Below are positions 1 through 12,943 of a stretch of 64,000 nucleotides of DNA, piece after piece (the stretch's first letter is position 1; each line of letters opens with the position of its first letter). Origin of the DNA: Scylla paramamosain. Its lineage: Eukaryota; Arthropoda; Malacostraca; Decapoda; Portunidae. The notes under the pieces are model-generated. The model did no database searches, was not told where the DNA came from, and was given only the letters and a program-made list of their open reading frames with translations. A program made the position numbers and the translations under genes. Where the stretch lies: NCBI RefSeq assembly GCF_035594125.1, contig NC_087191.1, positions 2,342,501-2,406,500 on the forward strand. The letters run 5' to 3'.

Positions 1-2565
1 AAATAGAATAACATTAACAAAAAGATATATTTTGATGTGTTTTTGAGCTTGTCACCTACAAAAAAATGCGAAAATGAATGAAACGTACTCTATATTACGA
101 AAAAAAAGGATATTACGAGAAACGTGTATAATGAGTGTTTTATAGTTTTTAAAAGAACCACAAGGCAAAAACTCAAAAACTCGTGTACATAAAGAAGTTT
201 CTTACATACCAAAATCCTGAATCTCATGAATAACACTTTTAATTGAGAAACAGAACAACCTTACTAAATGCCTGTATTTTGAGTGTTCACATTCTTAGTT
301 ACCAAAATCCCAAATTCCATGCGAAACTAGCTTTATGTGGGAAAAAAATAATAATACCAGAAAATGTCTTACGAGTGTTTTTGAGCGTGTTAGGCAATAA
401 ACCACTAGAAAGCAGGGCAATCACATTACATGGGAAAAAACCAACTTTTATCAAGAACTTGTTTTTAGGTGTTTTTGAGCTCATTACACACCAAAACGCT
501 AAAACGCATGCAAAACACCTTTTCTGGAAAAACAGAATAACATTACCAAAAATATGTATTTTGAGTGTTTTTGATCATGTTATCTATAAAAACGCTTAAA
601 TACATGCAAAGAACCTTATGTTTGAAAACGAAAGGACATTCCGAGAAATACGTACTATGATTGTTTTTTTAGTTCCTTAAGTACCAAAAAGCTAAAACCC
701 ACAAATAACACTCATTATTAAGAAAAATAAATAAATAAAAAAATAAAAAAATAGTATTTTTTTTTTTGTTATTTATCTTCATAGGTACCGAGATGCCAGA
801 ATTGTGGGAAAATTCCGGGCTATTATATGATAAAAGAAAATTATAAAAAAAGTTAATTTTAGCTTTTTTTTCGGACTGTTATATACCAAACACTAAAGTG
901 CATGCAAAGCCTCCTGCTATATGAGGAAATTAAACGACCTTTAAAGAAATCTGTCTTTTGAGTGTTTTTCAGAATGTTAGGCACCAAAACGATAAATAAA
1001 TAAGGAACTCACTCTATACGGGAATCCAAACAAAACTACTGAAAACGTGTTTTCTCAATGTTTTACGTAGAAAAACTCTAAAACGGATGCAAACCAACCA
1101 ATATAAAGAAAATAGAAAAATAGTACCAAAAAGGTATATTTTGAGTGTTTTTGAGCTTGTTACCTACAAAAAACGCAAAAGTTGATGCAAAGCACTCTAT
1201 ATTAGGAAATAAAAGGACATTGCAAGAAAAGTGTATAATGAGTGTTTTATAGTTCAAAAGAATGAAAAAGCAAAAAACGCAAAAACTTGTGGATATGGAG
1301 AAGTTTCCTAGATACCAAAATGCTGAAACTCATGAATAACATTCCTAATTGAGAAACAGAACAACCTTACTAAATGCGTGTATTTTGAAAGCTTTTCACA
1401 TTCTTAGTTACCAAAACCCCAAATTGCATGCGAAACCAGCTTTATGTGAGAAAAAAATGACATTACCAGAAAAAAGTCTTTTGGGTGTTTTTGAGCGTGA
1501 TAGGCAATAAAGCACTAAAAAGCAGGGCAATCACATTACATTTGAATAAAACCAATTTTTATGAAGAACTTGCTTTTAAGTGTTTTTGAGCTCCTTATAT
1601 ACTAAGCCGCTAAAACGCATGCAAAACAAACTTTATGGAAAAACAGAATCAAATTACCAAAAACATGTATTTTGAGTATTTTTGATCATGTTATCTATAA
1701 AAACGCTTAAATACATGCAAAGAACCTTATGTTTGGGAAACAAAAGGACATTACGAGAAACATATATTATGAGTATTTTTAAGTTTAAGTACCAAAAACC
1801 TAAAACCCACTCTTTATTTAGAAAAAAAAATAAAAAAATAAAACAATTGGATTTTTTTTTTGTTATTCATCTTCATAGGTACCGAAATGCCAAAATTCTG
1901 GGAAAATTCAAGGCAATTATATGATAAGAGAATATTATCAAAAAAGTTGATTTTAGCTTTTTTTTTTCGGATTGTTATGTACCAAACCCTAAACTGCATG
2001 CAAAGCCTCCTATATAAGGAAATTAAACGACCTTACCAGAAATCAGTCTTTTGAATGTTTTTCAGTATGTTAAGCACCAAAATGATAAATAATAAGGAAC
2101 TCACTTTATATGGGAATCCAAAACAAAATTACGAAAACGTGCCTTCCCAGTGTTTTACGTAGAAAAACGCTAAAATGTATGCAAACCAACCAATATCAAG
2201 AAATAGAAAAAAAAACATTACTAAAAAGCTATATTTTGAGTGTTTTTGAGCTTGTTACCTACAAAAAACGCTAAAATTGATACAAAGCACTCTATATTGG
2301 GAAACAAAGGGACATTGCTAGAAAAGAGTATAATGAGTGTATTATAGTTGAAAAGAACAAGAAGGCAAAAAACGCATAAACTCGTTTATATGGAGAAGTT
2401 TCCTAGATAACAAAATGCTGAAACTCATGAATAACACTCTTAATTGAGAAACAGAACAACCTTACCAAATTCGTGTATTTTGAGTTTTTTCATATTCTTA
2501 GTTACCAAAAACCCAAATTTCATGCAAAACCAGATTTATGTTGGAAAACATGACATATACCAGAA
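1..2565 (+). repeat. Family I satellite, ~1.1 kb higher-order repeat, block 1
   Basis: About 2.4 units of a ~1.1 kb repeat. The segment 'taggcaataa' followed by 'agcactaaaaagcagg' or a close variant recurs at 391 and 1501, 1110 bp apart. Each unit holds about 11 monomers of ~95-100 bp plus a ~55-bp partial monomer, recognisable by fixed landmarks in order: ggcaataaagcac; gctccttacatacc; gatcatgttacctat; agttccttaagtacc; catcttcataggtaccgag; cggactgttatgtacc; cagcatgttaggcacc; tacgtagaaaaacgc; gcttgttacctac; gtttcacaagaacc; tttcttagataccaaaatg; cacattcttagttacc. The third unit breaks off near 2565, inside the last monomer, at a T-rich junction. Short open frames here (for example 243-599) arise because some monomers are a multiple of three long. 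They show no start context or protein similarity I recognise. Confidence 0.93.
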
Positions 2566-2636
2566 AACAACATTACGAAAAAACGTTTTTTTTTTCTTTT
2601 TTTTTTAGTTTTTCTGTTTTTTTTTTTTTTTTTACG
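2566..2636. repeat. T-rich junction between family I and family II
   Basis: A short A-rich stretch leads into T runs (2587-2634, broken by single C, A and G bases). Family I sequence lies to the left. To the right, a family II monomer is entered in mid-unit at 'acgctaaaacgcatgc'. The join looks like illegitimate recombination or slippage at poly-T rather than homologous exchange between monomers. Confidence 0.7.
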
Positions 2637-3969
2637 CTAAAACGCATGCAAAACTTCCTTTACGAAGAAACAGAATGTTATTACCAAAAACAAGCATTTT
2701 GAGTGTTGTTGAGCATGTTATGTATAATAACGAAAATGCATGCAAAATAACCTATATAAAGAGCAAAGAACATTGCCAGAGACGTGTTTTGAGCTTCTTA
2801 GGTACCAAAACCATAAAACGGATAAATAACACTTTATATGAAGGAACAGAGCAACATTACCAAAAACGTGTATATTGAGTGTATTTCACATTGTTAGGTA
2901 CCAGAACGGCAAAAAGCATGCAATAAAGCCTACATGAGGAGAGGAATCAAGATTTCCAGAAACATGTCTTTTGAATGTTTTGAACGTGTTAAACAACATA
3001 ACGTTAAAAAAAAAAACATGAAAATCAACCTATAAGGGAAAACAAAACAACTTTACGAAAAAGATGTCTTTTAAACGTTTTTGAGCTTTTTACATACTAA
3101 ATCATTTCAACGCATGGAAAACAACCTTCTTGTAGAAACAGAATAATATTACAAAACATAAGTATTTATAGCATTTAAATGCATGCAAAATAACCTATAT
3201 AGGGAAACAAGAGAATATTATCAGAGACGTGTATTATAAGCGTTACTAAAATTCTAAAACATATTTTATATGGAAAACCAGAACATTAATGAAAATGTGT
3301 ATTTTGATTGTTTTTACTTTGTTAATTACCATGTAAAATACATGCAAAGCCCCCAATATGGGGAAGCGAAACGACATTATTAGAGACGTGCCTTTCAGTG
3401 GTTTTGAGCACGTATGAGACCAAAACGCTAAAAAGCATGGAATTCACCTTTTATGCCAATATATTAAAAAATTACGAAAAACGTGTCCTTTGGGTGTTTT
3501 CGATCTTCTTACGTACCAAAAACAATAAAACGCATGGAAAACACACTTTATGGAGAAAGATAATAACATTCCCAAAAACAAGTATTTTGAGTGTTTTTTT
3601 TTTCTGCTTGTTACGTACAAAAACATCAAAAGCATAGAAATTATCTTATATGAGGAAACGAAAAGACAATACGAGAAACGTGTATTTATGATTTTTTTCT
3701 GCATCTTAGGAACAAAACCTTGAAATAGACTGAACAGCACTCTATATGTATGCATATGCATGGACACAAAATGCATGAAAAGCACACTATATGTGGAAAG
3801 AAAATGGCGTTTCCACAAACGTGACTTTTGAGTTTTTATGAGGGTATTATCCAGAAAAACGCTAGAAAACATAAAACATTCTATATACGAAGATAAAACA
3901 TTATGAAAAACGTGTCTTTTGAGTGATTTAAACTACTTACGTAACAAAACGTTAAAAAACATGCAAAAC

Positions 3970-4000
3970 ACCTCTGTACTGATTCTATCAGTACAGAGGT
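3970..4000. repeat. Perfect 14-bp inverted repeat (hairpin)
   Basis: Arms 3970-3983 (acctctgtactgat) and 3987-4000 (atcagtacagaggt) are exact complements around a 3-base loop. It sits inside a D-type monomer where siblings have no such palindrome, and a partial echo (gtact) follows. It looks like a local template-switch mutation. A terminator role is unlikely, since no gene is nearby. Confidence 0.85.
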
Positions 4001-5918
4001 ACTGTTGTTAGGAACTAAAATACTGAAAAGAAAGGAAATAATCCTACATAGTAAAAAAAAAAAAAACAAGTTTACCAAAAAACGTGCCCTTAAAGTGTTT
4101 AGTACTTATGTACCAAAATGTTTAAACACATGCAAAACGCCGTTTAAGGAGAAAGAGAATAATATAACTAAAAAACAAGTGTTTTTTTTTTACTTCGTTT
4201 TGTAAAGGAACGCTAAAATACATGGAAATTACCCTATATGGGAAACGAAAGAGCATAACAAGAAACGTGCTCTGAGTGTTTTTTGAGCGTCTTAGGTACC
4301 AAGATGCTAAAAGTAATAAATAGCTCTCTAAATGGAGAAACAGAAGAACATTACGAAAAACGTGTATTTTGAGTGTATTTCACATTGTTAGGTACGAAAA
4401 CGCCAAATTACATGCAAACCCCCATATATGGGGAAAGGAAAAGACATTTACAAAAAAAGCGTCTGACTGTTTATGATCGTGCGAGGGTAAAGAACAATGA
4501 AAAGCAAGTAAATCACCCTATATTGGAAAAGAAGACAATATTAACAAAAGTGTCTCTTTTCAGTGTTTTTGAGTTATTTACGTTCCAAAACGCTGAAATG
4601 CATCCAAAAATCCTCTAATGAAGAAAAAGTTTAACTTAATGAAAAACGTGCATTTTGATTGTTTTTTTTTAAGTTTGTTACGTAGAAAAGGCCAAAATGC
4701 ATCAAAATTATTCTACATGATGAAACGAAGAGATTATGAGAAAAGTTTATTGTGAGAGTTTTTGTACTTTTTAGGCATAAAGAACACTCGATATCGAGCA
4801 ATAGAACAACGTGTATTTGGAGTGCTTTTTTACATTTACGCCAAAATGCATACAAAGCATCTTATATAGAGAAAGAAAAAGGAAATTTTTATAAACTTGT
4901 CTCGAGTGTGGAAAATACCTTATATAAGTAAACGAGAAAAAAATAAAAATACGGGAAACATGAATTATGAGTGTTTTTGAGAATCTTAGATACAAAATCT
5001 CCAAAGCGCTTGAATAGCACTCTATACGGAAAAAAAACTACAATATTACCATAAACGTGTATTTTGAGTGTATTTTACATTGTTGGGTGCCATAATGCCA
5101 ACACACATAAGAGCACACCATATGGGAAAAAAATAAAACATTCATATACATATATTTTGAATTTTTATGAGCGTATTAAGCAGAAAAAAAAGCAAAAAGC
5201 ATATAAAGCACCCTATATAAGAAAAAAAAAAAAACGAGTCTTTTGAGTGTTTTTCATCTAATTATATAACAAAACGGTAAAAGGCATGAAAACACCGTTT
5301 CTGGAAAAAAAATGCTAAAAAAAACAAGTATTTGAAGTGTTTTTGATCTTGTTACGTACAAAAACATCAAAAAGCATAGAAAGTATCTATATGAAGAAAC
5401 TCCATATGAAGAAACAGAACAACATTACAAAAAAACATATATTTCGAGTGTATTTCACATTGTCAGGTTCTTAAATATCAAAATATATGTAAAGCACCCT
5501 ATATTATGAAAGAAAATGAGATTTTAAAAAATATGTCTTTGAGTGTTTATAAACGTGCTAGATACTAAAAAGCATCAAAAGCATCCTATATAAGAGAACA
5601 AAACAACATTATAAAAAATGTTTCTTTTCAGCTTTTTTTTAGCTACCTACGTAAGTTTTTTTTTTATTGTTTTGAGATTGTTACGTAAAAATAATTTCGA
5701 AAACGTATGCAAAGTACTCTATATGAGTAAACAAAAACACATAACAAGAAACGTATATTAGTTTTTTGAACTTCTTTATTACCAAAATCCAAAAATTCCC
5801 TATATGGAGAAAAGAAGAACATTAACAAAAACTTGTATTTTGTGTGAATTCCGCAATGAAAGGTGCCAAAACACCCTATGTGTGGAAAAGAAACGAGATT
5901 TCCAGGAACGTGTCACTC

Positions 5919-5963
5919 AAAATACACGTTTACGGTATTGTTCTGTTTCTCCATTTTCTCCTT

Positions 5964-5999
<36 letters not shown>

Positions 6000-6061
6000 T
6001 AGAGTGCTATTCATCCGTTTTTTGAGTTTATACATATTAGAGGAAAAAAAAGATAATACTC
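5919..6061 (-). repeat. Left arm of a long inverted repeat
   Basis: The reverse complement of this arm matches 6501-6625 almost base for base outside a microsatellite. Shared private features are 'ccgtaaacgtgtatttt', 'ggagaaaatggagaaacag' and 'tataaactcaaaaaacgga'. The left arm carries a long (CT)n run at 5968-5994; the right arm has an A-run there. Arms of about 130 bp around a ~440-bp spacer could form a cruciform or hairpin. Confidence 0.85.
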
Positions 6062-6215
6062 GTTTCTCGTAATATTTTTTCGTTTCCACACGGCGTTTTG
6101 GCGATTTTCTGCGTAACAAGCTCAAAAAAAAAAAGAAGTTTCTTTTGGTAATATGTTTCTGCATAAATAGTATTTGGATGCATTTTAGAGTTTCGCATCG
6201 TAAGTATCCCAAAAA

Positions 6216-6331
6216 CACTCTAAATACACGTCTTTGATTTTTTTTATTTCCATATAATGCTCTGGCAAAACAAATCAACACTCTAAATACACGTCTTTGA
6301 TTTTTTTTATTTCCATATAATGCTCTGGCAA
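6216..6331 (-). repeat. 52-bp perfect tandem duplication
   Basis: Positions 6216-6267 and 6279-6330 are identical by eye (both begin cactctaaatacacg and end tgctctggca), separated by 11 bases. It lies inside the inverted segment and includes an 8-T run in both copies. The exact identity indicates a recent duplication. Confidence 0.88.
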
Positions 6332-6500
6332 TTTTTTTTCTTTTTCAGTTATTTACGTAGGAAAACGCTAAAACGTATCCAAGACAACCTTCATGAAAAA
6401 ACAGAACTTTTTACAAATAAACTTGCATTTTGATTTTTTTTTTTTTAGATTTTTACGTAGAAAAACGCATTTCACATTCACTATATGAATGTGTATTATC

Positions 6501-6625
6501 GAGTATTATCATTTTTTTTCCTTTAATATGTATAAACTCAAAAAACGGATGAATAGCACTCTATATGGAGAAAAAAAAAACGGAGAAAATGGAGAAACAG
6601 AACAATACCGTAAACGTGTATTTTG
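6501..6625 (+). repeat. Right arm of a long inverted repeat
   Basis: Counterpart of 5919-6061 in normal satellite orientation. At the position of the left arm's (CT)n run it has 'ggagaaaaaaaaaacgg', so the microsatellite expanded or was lost after the arms were copied. Confidence 0.85.
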
Positions 6626-8191
6626 AATATATTTTACATTCACTATATAAAGAAAAGAAACAAGATTTCTAGAAACATGTTTGTTGAATATTTAGAGCAT
6701 CCCATATGGGCGAAATGAAACGAGATTTCCAGAAACGTGTCTTTTGAGTGTTTATGAGCGTGCTAGGCACGAAAACGCTAAAAAGTATTGAAAACACCCT
6801 ATATGGGAAAACAAAATATTCCCTAAAACGTCACTCTTTATTATTTCCAGTTTCTTATGCAACAAAACGCAAAAACGTATGCAAACCACTTTTTATGATG
6901 AAACAGAATAACATTAAAAAAAACAAGTCTTATAACTGATTTCATATTATTGCGTAGAAAACGCAAAAAAAAAAAAAATGCTTGGAAATTTTTTTTTTTT
7001 TTGGCTTCTTAGGTATCAAAGCTCTAAAATGCATGACTAGCACTCTATATGGAGAAAGAAAACTATGTAACGAAAAGCATATGTTTTGAGTGTTTTTCAC
7101 AGTGTTAGGTACCAAAACGTCAAAATGAATGTCTCCTATATGGGGAAACAAAACATTACCAGAAATGTGTCTTTTCAGTGCTTTTTCAGTGTGTAATGCA
7201 CTAAAATGCTAAAAAGAATTGAATTATCCCAATATGGGAATGCAAAAACACCAAAATGTAAAACGAGTCTTTTGAGTGTTTTTGAACTTCTGACGTACCT
7301 AAACGCTATATGCAGGGGAAACACACTTTATGGAGGAACAGTATAACATTACCAAAACAATTATTTTTGAGTGTTTTTGAGCTTGTTACGTAGTAAAAAA
7401 ATGACATTACGAAGAAAGTGTATTATAGTGTTTTTTTTTTTTTTTTTTTTTTTGCGTTGTTGGTATTATTCGTGAAAATGCGTTAATACCACTCAATATT
7501 GAAAAACAAATCAACATATCTAAAAAAAAAACATGTATTTTACGTGTTTTCACAAAATCCATAGAATGCCCCTTATATAGGGAAACAAAGACATTCTAAG
7601 AAACCTATGTTTTGTGTATTTTTGTGCATATTAACCACCAAAATGCTAAAAATCATGGAAAGCAGCCTATATGGGAACAGATAACTTTACCAAAAACGTG
7701 TATTTTGAGTGTTTTCAGCGTTTTACGTATGAAAACCCTAAAACGCATGCAAAAAAAAAAAAAGAAGCTTTTTAGAGAAACAGATTAACATTAACAATAA
7801 GATTTTTTTCGAGCTTGTTATGTACAAATAATGCCAAAAAAAAAAAAGCATACAAATTACCCTATTTTGGTATTGTGAGTGTTTCTGAGATTCTTTAGTA
7901 CCAAAAGGCTGAAATGCATGAACAGCCAAATGAACGCAAATTAGGTACCAAAAAGGTAAAAGGCATGGAAAGCACCCTATATGTGAATGGGAAACATCCC
8001 CAAGAAGGTTTCCTCTCAGTCTTTTTCAGGTCTTTACGTACCAAATGCTCAAACTTATTAAAAACACCTTTGTTACATAAAAAAAACGTCAAAATGAATG
8101 GAAAGTAACCTATATAGGGAAACGAAAGCACATAACGAGAAACGTATTAAGAGTGCTTTTGAGTTTCTTAGGTACCAAAAAAAGTTAATAC

Positions 8192-8227
8192 GTTTGAATA
8201 GTACTCCAAATGGAGTGCTATTCAAAC
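8192..8227. repeat. 16-bp imperfect inverted repeat (hairpin)
   Basis: Arms gtttgaatagtactcc (8192-8207) and ggagtgctattcaaac (8212-8227) pair around 'aaat' with one mismatch. Siblings read 'gaatagcactctatatggag' followed by an A-rich stretch. Here, after 'ggag', the sequence copies the reverse complement of the upstream 'gtttgaatagtact', then resumes at 'tttaccaaaaacg'. This is a template-switch signature. Confidence 0.85.
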
Positions 8228-11200
8228 TTTACCAAAAACGTGTATTATGAGTGCATTTCACATTCTTAGGTACTAAAACGCCAAAATCCGTGCAAATCAT
8301 CCTGTATGGGGAAAAGAAAAGTTATTTCGAAAAAACGTGACTCTTTAGTGTTTATGAGCGAGTTAGGTACGAAAACGCTAGAAATCATGTACGAGGAAAG
8401 AAAACATCTTTACCAAAAATGTGTCTTTTGGGAGTTTTGAGCTATTTACGTAGAAAAAAAAGAATGACTACCAAAAACAAGTGTTTTGAGTGTTTTTTTT
8501 TTTTTAGATTATAACATACAAGAACGCAAATATCCATAAAAAGTAACATATACTTTGCGAGAAACATGTATTATGAGTGTTTTTATATTCTTAGGTGCCA
8601 AAACACTAAAACGCTTGAATAGCACTCTATAACGTGTTTTTTTTAAGTGTGTTTCACATTGTTAGGTACTAAAATGCCAAAATGCCTGAAAAGCACACTA
8701 TACGGGGAAAGGATACAAGATTTCCAAAAACGTGTCTTTTAAATGTTTATGGGCATGTTTGGCACCAAAACGTTAAAAAGCATGGAAATATGGTAAATAT
8801 TTCAAAAAAAAAAGTCTCTTTTCAGTGTATTTCAGCTACTGACGCACCAAAACGATAAAACTCGTGAAAAACAATGACCACATAAAAAAAAATATTATGT
8901 TTAACATAATTAGTTATGTTTTTTTATTTTGTTACTTAGTGTAACAAGATTAAAAAGATGTTTTTAATTAGTGTTTTTTATCTTGTTACTTAAAAAAATA
9001 CCAAAAAAAAAAGCATGAAAAGCACCCTTTATGAGGAAAGAAAACGAAATTTCCAGTCTGTGTATTATTTATGAGCGAGTTAAACACTAAAACGCTAAAA
9101 AGTATGGAAGTCTCATTGTATAGAAACAAGAAAAACGAAATTACAAAAAACGTTTCCTTTGTGTGCACCAAAACGCTAAAAACGCATGCAAAACAATATG
9201 GAGGAAAAGAATAACATTACCAAAAACAAGTGTTTTGAGTGTTCTTCAGCTTGTTACCTAGAAAACGCCAAAATGAATGCAAAGAACCCTATATTGTGAA
9301 ACGAAAAGACAATACGACAAAGACACTTTACGAATGTTTTTTCAGCTTCTCAGGCGACAAACCATTAAAACATATGAAAAGCACTCAATACGCAGAAACA
9401 GAACAATATTATAAGGAACGTAATTTTCAGTTTATTTGATAATCACCAAAACACCAAAATGCACATAAGGAAGGTAAATGATATACCCAGAAACGTGTCT
9501 TTTAAGTGTTTATGAGACTGCTTTTCACATTATTAAGTACTAAAACACCAAAATCCATGGAAATCCCCTATATGGGGAAACAAAATTGAATTCCCAAAAA
9601 CGCGTTTTTTGTTTTGTTTTTGAGCGTGGTAGTCTCCAAAATCGCTAAAAAGGATGGAAATCGTTCTATATGGTAATAGAAAAAGACAATGAGAAAAACA
9701 TGTCATTTAAATGTTTATTGAACTTCTTATTTACCAAAACTCTAATACGCATGCAGAACACCCTGTATTGAGAAACAGAATAACATTAACAAAAACAATT
9801 ATTTTGAGTGTTTTTAAGCTTGTTACACACGAAAAAGCCAAAATCCATGCAAAGCACGATATATCTTGAAACAAAATTACATTAAGAGAAACGTGCCATT
9901 TCATTTTTTTTTTTTTTCAGCGTTTTAGGGACCAAAACGATAAACTGTACGGAAAGAACTATATAGTGGAATACAAAACTTAACCAAAAACGTATCTTTT
10001 GAGTGTTTTTTTTTTATCTTTTTACGTATCAAAACGCTAAAATGCATGCAAAACACCTTTTATAAAAAAAAGAATAACATTACCATAAACATGTGTTTTT
10101 GAGCTTTTTACAAAAACACCAAGATGAAAACAAAGAAAGATATGGGAAACGAAACGATATTACAAGAATTGTGTCATAAGTGTTTCTGAATATCTTAGGT
10201 ACTAAAATGCTAAAACGCGTATATGCCTCTTAATATAGAGTAACAGAACATCTTTGCGAATAACGTCTGATTATTTTTTTTTTTTTATTATTATTAGGTA
10301 CTAAAACGCCAGAATGCATGCAAAGTACCTTTATGGGATAATAAAATGGCATTACGATAAACGTGAATTGTGTTTTTGATCTTCTTAGGTACCAAAACTC
10401 TACAGAGCGTAAATAGCAGCACTCTAAGCGTGAAAAAAACACAAAAAGGTTTATTTTTAGTGCTTTTCACGTTATTAGGTACTAAAAGACTAGAAAACAT
10501 GCAAAACACTCTATATGGGTAAACTAAATGACATTACGAGAAGCGTGTCTTTTGAATGTTTTTGAGCGTGTTAGGCACCAAAACGCAAAAAAAAATATGG
10601 AAATCACTTTATATGGGAATACATAACCAAAAACGTGTCTTTTCATTGTTTATATATTGTTTATATGAACACGCCAAAAACGCTAGCAAACACCCTATAA
10701 GAAGAAACAGAATAACATTATCAAAACCGTGGATTTAGTGTTTTTCAGCTACAAACACAAAAACGCGAAAATCCATGCAAAGAATTGTGATACAAAAACA
10801 TATTACCAAAAACGTGTATTATAAATGTTACTGACCTCTTTAGGTAACAAAATGCTAAGACGCATAAATATCACTATATATGTACAAACAGAAGAACATT
10901 ACTAAAAACGTGTTTTGAGTTTTTCTTTTTTTTTACTTTTTTTTAGGTGCGAAAACGCGAAAAATACATGCAACAGTTTATATGAGGAAACAAAAGGATA
11001 TCACCAGACATGTGTCTTTTCAGCTTTCTCAGCGTTTTATTCACGAAAACGTTAAAATGCATGGAGAAGATCCTATAATGGAAAACATAGCAGCATTATT
11101 AAAAACGTGTTTTTTTTATTGTTTTTTTATTTTCTTACATATCAAAACACTCTTTATGGAGAAACAATAATAAAAAAATAAAAAAAAACGTATATTTTCA

Positions 11201-11390
11201 TTGTTTGAGAAATTGTACCGTACGAAAACACTAAAATGCATGCAAAGCCCGCTAAATGGGAAACGAAACGATATTACAAGAAGCGTGTATTATATGTGTT
11301 TCTGAGGTTCTTATGTACCAAAACGCTATAAAGCGTGAATAGCAACTTATGTGGAAAAACAGAAAAACATTACCAAAAACGTCTGTTTTA

Positions 11391-11431
11391 TTTTTATTTA
11401 TTTATTTATTTATTTATTTTTATTTTTTTTT
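11391..11431. repeat. (TTTA)n / poly-T microsatellite
   Basis: About seven tttA units followed by a T run replace the 'gtattttgagtgttttt' lead of a B-type monomer. Confidence 0.85.
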
Positions 11432-12908
11432 ACATTTTTATGTACCAAAATATCAAAATGGAATTAAAGGACTCTATTTTAGGGAAACAAAATAACGTTA
11501 ACAAACCGCCAAAATGAATGTAAAGCACCCTATATGGGAAACAAAGGATGTTACAAGAATTGTGTCATAAGTGTTTTCGAGCTTAATAGGTACCAAAACT
11601 CTAAAACGCGTGAATCGCACTCTGTATGGAGAAAAAGCATATTACCAAAAACGTTTGTCTTGAGCAATTTTTTTACATTGTTAGGTACCAAAACTCCAAA
11701 ACGCATTCATAGCACTCTATATAGGGAAAGGAAATGACATTACCAGATACGTGTGATTCGAGTGTTTTTAAGCGTGTTGGGCACCAAAACGCTAAAAAAG
11801 TATGGAAGTCATTCTGTATGCGAATAAAAAAAATAAAAAAAAATACGAAAAACTTTTTTTTTTGAGAGTTTTGGTACTTCTTACGTAGCAAAACGAAAAA
11901 GTTTGTTATGAAAAACACACTTTATAAAAAAGATATAATATCATTACCAAAAACAAGTATTTAGAATGTTTTTTTTCAGCTTTTTACATAGAAAATTGCC
12001 GCAAATACAAAATACTCAATATGGAGAAAAAAAGCCATTAAGATTAACGTATTATGAGTGTTCTTCAGCATATTAGATAATATACCTCGAAAACGCGTTG
12101 TTACCACTCTATATTTAGAAACAGAACAACATTGCCAATAATCATGGAAATTGAGTGTTTTACACATTGATAGATACCAAACGACAAAATGCATAGGAAA
12201 AAGCCATTTATATTAAAAAAAAAAAAAAAAAAAAAAAGGAAACTATATTTCAAAAAACATTACCAATATGAGTATTTTTTTGCTTGATAGACACCAAAAC
12301 GGGAAATGAAAATGCATTACGAGAAACGTGTACTATGTGTTTTTAAGATTCTTCGGTACCAAAACGCTAAAACTCTTGAAGAGCATTCAATATGCAGAAT
12401 CAGAATAACAATATAAAAAACGACGATTTTCAGTGTATTTCACATTGTTAGATACGAAAACGCCAAGATGCAGGTAAAGCACCTTATATGGGTAAAAGAA
12501 TGGACATTACTAGAAATGTGTCTTTTGAGTGTTTATGAGAGTGTTAGGAACGAAAATGCTAAGAAGAAGAAAAAGTATCTTATATATGGAAACAAATCAA
12601 GTTTACAAAAAACGTGCTCTTAAAGTGTTTGGTATTTACGTACCAAAACGATAAAACACAAGTAAAACACCGTTTATGGAGAAAAGAATAACATAACTAA
12701 AAACAAGCATATTGGGTGCTTTGAACTTCTTACATAAACGAACATCAAAATACATGGAAATTATCCTATATGGGAAACGAAAGAACATTACGAAAAACGT
12801 GCATTATGAGTTTTTGAGCGTCTTAGGTACCAAAATGCTAAAAGTAATGAATAGTACTCTTTATGGAGAAACCGAAGAACATTACCAAAAAACGTGTATT
12901 TTTAGTGT

Positions 12909-12943
12909 ATTTCAGATTTCAAATTTCACATTTCACATTTCAC
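12909..12943 (+). repeat. Short heptamer expansion (atttcac)n
   Basis: The normal 'atttcacattgttaggtacc' of a B monomer is replaced by four near-tandem copies of atttcac ending in 'accaaaacg'. Replication slippage seeded by the monomer's own motif. Confidence 0.75.

Larger units (their letters stand above)
5914..6345 (-). repeat. Inverted satellite segment in family II
   Basis: Satellite consensus reads on the minus strand here: 'cactcaaaatacacg' replaces 'cgtgtattttgagtg', and 'gcgttttggcg' and 'gtaacaagctc' appear. Direct orientation returns by about 6346 (cagttatttacgtag). About four monomers are inverted. The paralogous region near 15.93 kb runs straight through without this inversion. 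Confidence 0.85.
2700..6900 (+). repeat. Super-repeat copy 1 within family II
   Basis: Rare variants here are shared with 12.6-16.1 kb. 'atgcaataaagcctacatg' at about 2920 matches the variant at 13935. 'tttatgatcgtgcgagggt' at about 4470 matches about 13020. Two tandem 'ctatatgaag' motifs at about 5390 match about 15360. An unusual 'acttgtattttgtgt' occurs at about 5832 and about 15868. The order is partly shuffled: 4.07-4.86 kb pairs with 12.6-13.4 kb, and 4.86-5.91 kb with 14.85-15.9 kb. So family II was also spread by multi-kilobase duplication followed by rearrangement. Confidence 0.65.

Noticed and set aside
243..599. Open frames of 60-143 codons throughout the satellite, with repeated peptide patterns such as YQNAKTHAKH
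   Set aside because: They follow the monomer period when it is divisible by three, occur on both strands and in several frames, and have no start context, codon bias or recognised domain. By-products of repeat structure.
2587..2636. Poly-T tracts as transcription terminators or promoters
   Set aside because: No associated gene. T runs are slippage products of the monomer's own T-rich lead.
6052..6080. TACTCGTT and TTCTCGTAAT near 6056-6072
   Set aside because: These are complements of the ordinary 'aaacgagtatt' and 'attacgagaa' inside the inverted segment.
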